Shown here piece after piece: positions 1 through 5,817 of a stretch of DNA of 6,354 bases (positions are counted from its first letter, which is position 1; every line of letters starts with the position of its first letter). Below the pieces are notes generated by a model that was not told the origin of the DNA, searched no databases, and saw only the letters and a program-made list of their open reading frames with translations. Position numbers and translations under genes: made by a program. Source of the stretch: Methylacidiphilum sp. (GTDB taxonomy: Bacteria > Verrucomicrobiota > Verrucomicrobiia > CAIQCK01); contig DYDC01000165.1 in the NCBI GenBank assembly GCA_020718125.1, positions 1-6,354 of the forward strand. The letters are read 5' to 3'.

Positions 1-132
1 ATGGCCTCCAATTGCTCCGTTCCAGATGATTACCACTCAGAACCCGGAAGTTCTGCCATTCAGGTTTCGTGTTGCGCACAACGGCTGTCCGCTGCTAATG
101 CTAATATCGAAGCCGCCTGTTATCTCTTCGCC
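1..132. other. Upstream non-coding region of the first plus-strand gene
   Basis: The frame of the first gene stays open back to an ATG at position 1, but I do not think these bases are translated. They are visibly richer in A and T than the coding DNA that follows, the 44 residues they would encode have no recognisable domain, and a good signal peptide begins just after them at a GTG (133). A tandem GCTAAT repeat lies at 94-105. The opening 132 bases are therefore most likely the promoter and leader region, or the tail of something cut off by the window edge. Confidence 0.55.
99..107 (+). promoter_or_regulatory. Possible extended -10 promoter element
   Basis: TGCTAATAT resembles an extended -10 box (TGn followed by a TATAAT-like hexamer, four of six matching). 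It sits about 25 bases before the GTG start at 133 in the most AT-rich part of the upstream region. There is no -35 box at the right spacing; TTGCGC at 72-77 is too far away. This is only a candidate, and it implies a very short leader. Confidence 0.2.
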
Positions 133-1260
133 GTGAAACGACTCGTATTAGCTGTCTTGGTCGCATCCCCCAGCCTTCTTTCCTGTCTGGCCGCGCCGGA
201 CGAAATCGCCGGGGCCATCCAGGTCATCCGTGCCGTGGGCGCGGAAGGCCGCGGCAACGTCGAGGCGTCCGCCGCGTGGAAGAAGCTCGCCGCCTGCAAC
301 GCCAGCCAGATTGCCCCCCTCCTCGCCGGCATGGACGGCGTGGATGAACTCATCGCCAACTGGCTTCGAGCGGCTGTGGACACCATCGTCGCCAGCGAGT
401 CGGCTGCGGGCAAGAAGTTGCCGGTGGATGAGTTGCTGGCATTTGTGCGCGACACGAACCACAATCCCCGTGCCCGGCGGCTGGCATTCGAGCTGGTCGC
501 GCGGGTCCAGCCGGCTTCGGCGGAGAAACTGCTGCCGGGCATGTTGAACGATCCCAGCATGGAACTGCGGCGTGACGCGGTGGATCGTGTGACAGCCGAC
601 GCGGCGGGCGCGGCCACTGCCGGCAGGAGACCGGACGCGATCCAGCGTTACCAGCAGGCGCTGCGGTCGGCGCGCGACGTGGACCAGATCCAGGGCGTGA
701 CGGCAAAGCTGCGCGAACTCGGCGAGACCGTGGACCTGCCGAAGCTGTTCGGTTTCCTCACGCACTGGAAAGTCATCGGGCCGTTCGACAATACAGGCGG
801 CAAAGGCTTCGCAACGGTGTTCCCGCCGGAGAAGCAGGTTGACCTCGCCGCGGAATACGACGGCAAGGCAGGCAAAGTCCGATGGAGCGATCACACCACG
901 CCGGACGAACTCGGCATGGTGAACATCAACCCCATCTACGGCGCGCTCAAGGAAGTGACCGCCTACGCCTACACCGAGTTCGTCTCCGACAAGGCGCAGC
1001 CGGCGGAGTTGCGGCTCGGGTGCAAGAACGCCTGGAAAGTCTGGCTCAACGGCAAGCTGCTGTTCGAACGCGAGGAGTATCACCGCGGGATGCAGATTGA
1101 CCAGTATCGCCTCGCGGGCCGGCTCCAGCCGGGCCGCAACACCATCCTCGTGAAGGCGTGCCAGAACGAACTGACAGAGAAGTGGGCCGTGGAGTGGCAG
1201 TTCCAACTGCGCGTGTGCGACCACCTCGGCACGGCGATCCTGCCGGCCGCCGCGAAGTGA
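133..1260 (+). CDS. Secreted protein with helical-repeat N-half and beta-sandwich C-half, function unknown
   Basis: From the GTG at 133 the product is 375 residues. It starts VKRLVLAVLVASPSLLSCLAA: two basic residues, a hydrophobic stretch, then a cleavage region around residues 17-20. LLSC is a poor but possible lipobox, so a lipoprotein is an alternative to simple secretion. Residues about 25-200 are predicted mainly helical, and 108-154 look like HEAT-type repeats (NPRARRLAFELV, then DPSMELRRDAVDRV). Residues about 205-375 form a beta-rich domain with WKVIGPFDN (212-220), an FPPE segment and a C-terminal WKVWLNGKLLF stretch (301-311). This resembles galactose-binding-like sandwich domains of secreted Planctomycetes and Verrucomicrobia proteins, recognised from memory. 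It lies 15 bases before a beta-propeller gene and is probably co-transcribed with it; a binding or scaffold role for that protein is inference. No catalytic residues are evident. GTG was preferred over ATG at position 1 because of the signal peptide. Confidence 0.75.
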   Translation: MKRLVLAVLVASPSLLSCLAAPDEIAGAIQVIRAVGAEGRGNVEASAAWKKLAACNASQIAPLLAGMDGVDELIANWLRAAVDTIVASESAAGKKLPVDELLAFVRDTNHNPRARRLAFELVARVQPASAEKLLPGMLNDPSMELRRDAVDRVTADAAGAATAGRRPDAIQRYQQALRSARDVDQIQGVTAKLRELGETVDLPKLFGFLTHWKVIGPFDNTGGKGFATVFPPEKQVDLAAEYDGKAGKVRWSDHTTPDELGMVNINPIYGALKEVTAYAYTEFVSDKAQPAELRLGCKNAWKVWLNGKLLFEREEYHRGMQIDQYRLAGRLQPGRNTILVKACQNELTEKWAVEWQFQLRVCDHLGTAILPAAAK

Positions 1261-1263
1261 ACC

Positions 1264-1273
1264 GGGAATTCCC
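1264..1273. promoter_or_regulatory. Palindrome and weak ribosome-binding site before the propeller gene
   Basis: GGGAATTCCC is a perfect 10-base palindrome filling most of the 15-base gap between two genes. Its left half, GGGAA, is the only Shine-Dalgarno-like sequence before the ATG at 1276, with a spacing of seven bases. It is a weak ribosome-binding site, so translation of the second gene may depend on ribosomes finishing the first. The palindrome is too short to act as a terminator and may be chance. Confidence 0.3.
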
Positions 1274-1275
1274 CG

Positions 1276-2484
1276 ATGACGAAAACAATCTTCTCACTCA
1301 CCGTCGCCTGCCTCACCACCGCGCATCTGCTCGCCGCCGACTGGCCGCAGTTCCGCGGGCCGCATGGCAACGGCGTCTCCGACGAAACGGACGCGCCCGC
1401 CACGCTCGACGCGGCGAAGAGCATCGCATGGGCGGTGGAGCTGCCGGGCCGCGGCCTCTCCAGCCCGATCGCCATCGGCGACCGCGTGTTCATCACGAGC
1501 GCCAGCGGCCCGCGGCAGGAACGGCTGCACGTGTTCTGCTTCAATGCAAAGGACGGCTCGAAGCGATGGGAACGGCAATTCTGGGCCACGGGCCGCACGA
1601 TGACGCAATCCAAGACCTGCGTTGCCGCGCCGACGCCCGTCAGCGACGGCCGCCGCATCTTTGCCCAGTTCTCCTCCAACGATCTCATCTGCCTCGACCT
1701 CGATGGCAATCTGCTCTGGCTGCGCGGCCTGACGCGCGACTATCCCAACGCGAGCAACAGCATCGGCCTCTCTTCCTCGCCCGTCGTTGTCGGCGACACG
1801 CTCGTCGTGCAGGTCGAGACCGATTGCGATTCGTTCGTGGCCGGGATTGATGTGGCCACCGGCGTCAACCGCTGGAAGGCGGAACGGCCACGCAACCGCA
1901 ACTGGTCATCGCCTGTCGTGTTCGCCGACAAGCCCGGGCGGCAAGTCGTCGCCATTCAGGGACTGGGCGGCATGATTACGCTTCTGCCCGCGACTGGCGA
2001 GACGGTGTGGAACCGCACCGACGAATCGGCCAACATTTCCTCGCCGACACCGGGCGATGGCGTCCTTTATATATCGTCGCGCGCGCTGGTGGCGTTGCAG
2101 GCCGACTCGGAAAGCCACACGCCGAAGGAACTCTGGCGCAACCATCTGATCACTCCAGGCACCTCCAGCCCGCTTGTGCTGGGCGACCGCGTCTTCACAC
2201 TAGCCGGCGCCGGCAAGCTCTCCTGCGGCAAAACGTCCACGGGCGAGCGCCTGTGGACGCTCCAACTCAAAGGCCCGTTCAGTTCCTCGCTGGTCGCGGC
2301 TGGCGGCAAACTCTACGCCGGCAACGAGAAAGGCATCGTCTTCATCGTGGACATCACGAAGCCGCAGGGTGAGATCGTCAGCCAGCTCGACCTCGGCCAG
2401 ACCATCCTCTGCACGCCCGCCATCGCCCACGGCGCGCTCTACATCCGCAGCGATGGCAAGCTCTGGAAGCTTGTGAAACCGTGA
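1276..2484 (+). CDS. Secreted PQQ-like (BamB-type) beta-propeller repeat protein
   Basis: The product is 402 residues. Residues 1-20 are a Sec signal peptide (MTKTIFSLTVACLTTAHLLA). The mature protein begins DWPQFRGPHGNGVSDE, the motif that opens many secreted PQQ-like propeller proteins of Verrucomicrobia and Planctomycetes. Propeller blades follow, each with a segment like SSPIAIGDRVFI and ending in an acidic turn plus tryptophan: DGSKRW, DGNLLW, TGVNRW, TGETVW and TGERLW. The last blade closes with SDGKLWKLVKP at the C-terminus, so the protein looks complete. Despite the family name I see nothing that shows PQQ binding or dehydrogenase activity; such proteins usually serve as binding or assembly platforms, as BamB does. 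It is probably exported to the periplasm and co-transcribed with the preceding secreted protein. Its partner or ligand cannot be told from the sequence. It is too short, and lacks the cysteine-pair and cytochrome features, to be a quinoprotein alcohol dehydrogenase. Confidence 0.88.
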   Translation: MTKTIFSLTVACLTTAHLLAADWPQFRGPHGNGVSDETDAPATLDAAKSIAWAVELPGRGLSSPIAIGDRVFITSASGPRQERLHVFCFNAKDGSKRWERQFWATGRTMTQSKTCVAAPTPVSDGRRIFAQFSSNDLICLDLDGNLLWLRGLTRDYPNASNSIGLSSSPVVVGDTLVVQVETDCDSFVAGIDVATGVNRWKAERPRNRNWSSPVVFADKPGRQVVAIQGLGGMITLLPATGETVWNRTDESANISSPTPGDGVLYISSRALVALQADSESHTPKELWRNHLITPGTSSPLVLGDRVFTLAGAGKLSCGKTSTGERLWTLQLKGPFSSSLVAAGGKLYAGNEKGIVFIVDITKPQGEIVSQLDLGQTILCTPAIAHGALYIRSDGKLWKLVKP

Positions 2485-2561
2485 CGCCATCGCGCGCGCT
2501 GCCGCTGTCCGTTGTTTTGGATTGAACCTCAGCCGGGACTCTCCCAAAGTTGCCGCATCTT

Positions 2562-3284
2562 ATGGGCGCACAATGGAAACAAGCTGGGCGCGAGGCCGGC
2601 GCGCAAAAAAAAGGCCGGATGGTCGTCAAGATCGTCCGCGAGATCATGGTCGCCGTCAAACAGGGCGGCAAGGATCCCGACCTGAACCCGCGGCTCGCCG
2701 CCGCCGTTGAGAAGGCGCGCAAGGCCAGCGTCTATCGCGACACCATCGAGCGCGCCATCAAGAAGGGCGCGGGCGAGACGGACGAGAAGGTTGTGTTCGA
2801 ACTGGTCACCTATGAAGGCTTCGCGCCGCACAAGGTGCCGGTCGTCGTCGAGTGCCTCACCGACAACCGCAACCGCACCGCGCCCGAAATCCGCAACATC
2901 TTCCGCATCGGCACGCTCGGCCAGCCCGGCAGCGTCAGTTTCTTCTTCAACCACCTCGGCGTGGTCGAAGCCACCCACGCCGACCCCAACCGCGACGCCG
3001 AGGCCGACGCCATCGAGGCCGGCGCGCAGGAGGTCGAGCCGCTTGAAGCCGATGAAGTCCCCGAAGGCCGCAAAGGCGCGCGCTTCCTGACCGAGATCAA
3101 GGACCTCGACGCCGTCTCGAAGGCGTTGAAGGCCGCGGGCTGGACCGTGATCGCGTCCGAGATGCGTTACCTCGCCAAGAACTTCCCCGACCTCGACGAA
3201 GCCGCCCGCAAGGAGGTCGCCGACTTCCTCAACGCCCTCGACGACCACGACGACGTGCATCACGTCTATGCGGCGATCCGGTAG
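2562..3284 (+). CDS. YebC/PmpR (TACO1) family protein, MGAQWK-type paralogue
   Basis: The product is 240 residues, the usual family length. The three-part YebC fold is visible: a helical, basic N-domain (1-70, with KIVREIMVAVKQGG and ERAIKKGAG), a middle domain with the signature YEGFAPHKVPVVVECLTDNR (84-103) followed by NRT, and a C-terminal end LNALDDHDDVHHVYAAI (223-239). Family members were described as DNA-binding regulators (PmpR) and, more recently, as translation factors that relieve ribosome stalling; mitochondrial TACO1 is the eukaryotic relative. The N-terminus MGAQWKQAGRE differs from the common MSGHNKWSSIKHKK and is closer to the YeeN-like branch, so I give no gene symbol. I chose ATG 2562 over an in-frame TTG at 2550 because MGAQWK fits the family start. 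No clear Shine-Dalgarno sequence precedes either. It follows the propeller gene after 77 bases and converges with the next gene, leaving 26 bases between the stops. It acts in the cytoplasm. Confidence 0.92.
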   Translation: MGAQWKQAGREAGAQKKGRMVVKIVREIMVAVKQGGKDPDLNPRLAAAVEKARKASVYRDTIERAIKKGAGETDEKVVFELVTYEGFAPHKVPVVVECLTDNRNRTAPEIRNIFRIGTLGQPGSVSFFFNHLGVVEATHADPNRDAEADAIEAGAQEVEPLEADEVPEGRKGARFLTEIKDLDAVSKALKAAGWTVIASEMRYLAKNFPDLDEAARKEVADFLNALDDHDDVHHVYAAIR

Positions 3285-3310
3285 CGGGGCGGCGGGCGCG
3301 ACTGGGCGCG

Positions 3311-3922
3311 TCAGCTTTTCGACTTGAAGACCGGGAGGCCGAGTTTCCAGCGGATGGCAGCGAGCCGCAGGACGAGCGTGACAGCGAGGCCGATCAGGCT
3401 GGCGGCCGGCTCGGATGGCCAGCAGCGCCACAGCGCCACATACACCAGCGCGCCACAAAATGAGGCAGTGGCGTAGAGGTAAATCTCCTTCTTGAACACG
3501 AGCGGGATTTCGCCCGTGAGCACGTCGCGGAAGATTCCGCCTGCTACGCCGGTGATGACGCCCATCGCGATGGCGATGGAGGGGGCGGCAGGCAACATCA
3601 CAGCCTTCTTCGCGCCGGCGACGGTGAACAGCGCCAGCGCGAACGCGTCGGCCACGAGCAGCGTCGTTTGCGGGAAGTGATGGAACCGCGCGGCGATGAA
3701 GCAGACGACGGCCGTGGCGGTGGCGTTGAGCAGATAGTTCGGGTCGCTCACCCAGAACACGGGCTGGCAGCCGAGCGCAAGGTCGCGGATGGTGCCGCCA
3801 CCGAACGCGGTGACGAGGGCGAGCACGATGACGCCGAACAGGTCCACCTGTTTGCCGCGCGCGGCCAGCACGCCGGTGATGGCGGACACGGCGACGGCGA
3901 ATTGCTCGATGACGTATTGCAT
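3311..3922 (-). CDS. TRIC / UPF0126 family inner-membrane protein (YicG-like)
   Basis: The product is 203 residues, typical for the family. It has two homologous UPF0126 halves, each with the glycine-rich kinked helix that marks it: AFGGGTIRDLALG (39-51) and VAGGIFRDVLTGEIP (126-140). Hydrophobic helices fill most of the chain, consistent with seven membrane spans, and it ends in a short basic tail (KSKS). The family includes bacterial trimeric intracellular cation channel homologues, which form homotrimeric potassium-permeable channels; in bacteria the physiological role is poorly defined, and glycine transport has also been proposed for some. The ATG at 3922 gives a proper first helix but has no clear Shine-Dalgarno sequence. 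It lies downstream of the oxidoreductase on the same strand, 41 bases past that gene's restored stop, so read-through transcription is possible. No functional link to the sugar genes is evident, and a separate promoter is just as likely. Confidence 0.92.
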   Translation of the reverse strand: MQYVIEQFAVAVSAITGVLAARGKQVDLFGVIVLALVTAFGGGTIRDLALGCQPVFWVSDPNYLLNATATAVVCFIAARFHHFPQTTLLVADAFALALFTVAGAKKAVMLPAAPSIAIAMGVITGVAGGIFRDVLTGEIPLVFKKEIYLYATASFCGALVYVALWRCWPSEPAASLIGLAVTLVLRLAAIRWKLGLPVFKSKS

Positions 3923-3955
3923 GGGGAGGCGTTGTTTGAACCACCCTGCCGCGCT

Positions 3956-5326
3956 TCAGGCCGTCACAGCTTCCACGGCTCGCGGTTGGAGCGGCTGAGC
4001 AGCCGGTTGGCCGCGTCGTCGTTGATGAACCGTTTGGCCACGGGATCCCAGCGCGGCTTCCGCTTCAGCAGCATCGCAATGTTCGCGAGGTGGCAGATGG
4101 TGGCGGAACGATGGGCCGATCTCGACGGTCGCGACCGGATCGCCGCGGCTCTTGATGCAGTCCAGGAAGTTCCGCACGTGGTTGTTGCTGTAGCCGAGCC
4201 GGATTTCGTTCGCGCCGATGGTCGCCGCCTTCAGCGAGTTCGGATGCGTGAAGAACCCGGTCGCGCCCATCTCGATCCAGCCTTCCGTGCCGATGAACCG
4301 GCATTGGGCGACCGTCTTATCGGGGTCGGTGACAAGGTCGGTGTCGCAGGTCAGCTCCACACCGTTCGCGTAGCGGGCGCGGAAGCGGACGATTTTGGCG
4401 ACATCGAACAAGCCGTCTTTGGGCCACTCGCTGCCGGCGTCCTCATACTCGACCGGGCCGGTGAGGTCCGTGCCGTTGCCCCACTGCGCCATGTCGAACG
4501 AGTGCGCGCCGAGGTTGGTGGTCTGGCCGCCGGAGTAGTCGCGCACGAACCGGAACTTGTAGAGGCAGCGGTCCACATGATATGGCGCCCACGGCGCCGG
4601 CCCGAGCCACATGTCGTAGTCGAACCCCTCCGGCACCGGTATCGGCGCCCAGCCGCTGGGCGGGCCGCTGCGGTTCCACGGGCCGATGGTCGTCTCGATC
4701 TTCTTCAACTGGCCGATCCGGCCGTTGCGGACCAGTTCGCAACCGAACCGCGTCAGCGCGCGCGACCGCTGGTGGCTGCCGGTCTGGAGGACCACGCCGT
4801 GGCGGCGGACCGCCTCGATCATCAAGCGGCCTTCCTCGACCGTGTAGCTCATCGGCTTCTCGCAATAGATGTCCTTGCCAGCCCGCGCCGCCATGACCGT
4901 CATCACCGCGTGCCAGTGGTCGGGAGCGACGATGACGACGGCGTCCACGTCCGGCCGCGCCAGCACGTCACGGAAGTCCGCGTAGGCGTCGCAGCCTCGG
5001 AACGCGCCCGCGCGTCGGCGCTCGGCATAGCTCTTCTCCACGAGTTGCTTGGCCGGCTCGCGGCCGCAGAACTGGTCGGCACTGCGATAGCCGGCGCTGG
5101 CGCGGTTCACGTCGCAGACGGCGACGAACTGCCCGTCCGCTTCCTGCAGGAACGCCTTCATGTCCTGGAAGCCCCGGTTGCCCGTGCCGATCATCGCGAG
5201 ATTGATGCGGTTGCTCGGCGCGAGCGCCCCGCAGGCCGAGGCGGGGATGAGATTCGGAGCGCCCACGGCGGCGAGGGCGGTGGCGTGGAGGAATTGCCGT
5301 CGTGTGAAACCAGGTTGTCTCTTCAT
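3956..5326 (-). CDS. Tat-exported Gfo/Idh/MocA family oxidoreductase with C-terminal frameshift
   Basis: This is an NAD(P)-dependent sugar or inositol oxidoreductase-type protein. It opens MKRQPGFTRRQFLHATALAA, a twin-arginine signal (RRQFL plus a mild hydrophobic stretch), so it should be exported folded with its cofactor. The Rossmann domain shows GTGNRG (about residues 47-52), APDHWHA (135-141) and the EKP loop (156-158, lysine 157). The second domain has GGQTTNLGAHSFDMAQW (266-282), whose histidine fits the usual catalytic position. Relatives include glucose-fructose oxidoreductase and GH109 enzymes; the substrate here is unknown. I chose ATG 5326 because GTGAG lies seven bases upstream; ATG 5332 and GTG 5338 are also in frame. 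The upstream GH95 stop (5335-5337) falls inside this leader, so translation is probably coupled. After GDPVATVEIG the frame breaks: one extra base at 4113-4115 replaces the normal C-terminus with arginine- and glutamine-rich nonsense ending at 3956. Without it the protein ends NREPWKL at 3964. Confidence 0.9.
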   Translation of the reverse strand: MKRQPGFTRRQFLHATALAAVGAPNLIPASACGALAPSNRINLAMIGTGNRGFQDMKAFLQEADGQFVAVCDVNRASAGYRSADQFCGREPAKQLVEKSYAERRRAGAFRGCDAYADFRDVLARPDVDAVVIVAPDHWHAVMTVMAARAGKDIYCEKPMSYTVEEGRLMIEAVRRHGVVLQTGSHQRSRALTRFGCELVRNGRIGQLKKIETTIGPWNRSGPPSGWAPIPVPEGFDYDMWLGPAPWAPYHVDRCLYKFRFVRDYSGGQTTNLGAHSFDMAQWGNGTDLTGPVEYEDAGSEWPKDGLFDVAKIVRFRARYANGVELTCDTDLVTDPDKTVAQCRFIGTEGWIEMGATGFFTHPNSLKAATIGANEIRLGYSNNHVRNFLDCIKSRGDPVATVEIGPSFRHHLPPREHCDAAEAEAALGSRGQTVHQRRRGQPAAQPLQPRAVEAVTA

Positions 5327-5334
5327 ATCCATTC

Positions 5335-5817
5335 TCACTTTTGCGTCGCGAGTGCCGCGTCGAGCGTCATCGTCTGGCCGCGTTTCATCTGTCGCTCCAT
5401 CTGCCGCTCGCCCCAGCGCACACGGCAGACGCCGCTCACGGTCGCGCGCACCGTGACTGCCGTGAGCTTACCGTCCCTCCACGCGATGTCCACCTCGAAG
5501 CCGTTGCGGGCGCGGAGGCCATTGGCGCTGCCGCTCGGCCATGCTTTCGGCAACGCAGGCAGCGGGTTGATCTCGCCTTCGTGCGATTGCAGCAGCATCT
5601 CGCACACGCCGGCGGTGATGCCGAAGTTGCCGTCTATCTGCATCGGCGGATGGAGGCCGAAGAGGTTCAAGCATGTGTTGCGGTTCGAGAACAACTGCTG
5701 GAACAGCCGGTGCGCGTTCTCGCCGTCGTGCAGCCGCGCGTAGGGCGCCGTGCGCCACGCAAACGACCACTCGCGCACGTCTCCTTCATCACGGGATACG
5801 CCACGCGCTTCAGCCAC
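5335..5817 (-). pseudogene. GH95 glycoside hydrolase, C-terminal fragment of a broken gene
   Basis: This frame carries the end of a GH95 (alpha-L-fucosidase/alpha-L-galactosidase) protein. Homologous sequence starts at about 5781 with DVREWSFAWR and runs through YARLHDGENAHRLF, LFGLHPPMQIDGNFGITAG, EMLLQSHEGEINPLPALP and LRARNGFEVDIAWRDGKL to the stop at 5335-5337. IDGNFG is the strongly conserved motif that, from memory, holds the catalytic aspartate (codon 5632-5634); the final part is the C-terminal beta domain. The frame remains open up to a GTG at 5817, but residues encoded at 5782-5817 do not look like GH95 and are the out-of-frame reading of the upstream fragment. This piece alone lacks most of the catalytic barrel and a signal peptide, so it should be inactive. 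It abuts the oxidoreductase start on its downstream side. Confidence 0.85.

Noticed and set aside
148..1224. A 358-codon minus-strand open frame opposite the first gene
   Set aside because: No domain or signal is visible, it is wholly antisense to a gene with a convincing signal peptide and conserved C-terminal domain, and its composition is that of a shadow frame.
2485..2561. Possible promoter between the propeller and YebC genes
   Set aside because: TTGTTT at 2512-2517 could be a -35 box, but nothing resembling a -10 box follows at a suitable distance, so I do not call it.
3285..3310. Possible bidirectional terminator between the convergent YebC and TRIC genes
   Set aside because: The 26 bases are GC-rich, but I find no good stem-loop and no T-run on either strand.
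2529..3944. A 471-codon minus-strand open frame opposite the YebC gene and overlapping the TRIC gene
   Set aside because: It mirrors the YebC codons and reads the TRIC gene in the wrong frame; the low-complexity valine-, glycine- and aspartate-rich product is a typical antisense shadow.
4065..4304. A 79-codon minus-strand frame inside the oxidoreductase as a separate small gene
   Set aside because: It is an out-of-frame reading of the oxidoreductase and does not even supply the restored C-terminus, which lies in a different frame ending at 3964.
3668..5743. A 691-codon plus-strand open frame lying opposite three minus-strand genes
   Set aside because: It is antisense to the TRIC gene, the oxidoreductase and the GH95 fragment, all of which have clear family motifs. 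Its translation shows no recognisable domain and is rich in arginine, alanine and aspartate/glutamate, as expected from the complement of GC-rich codons.
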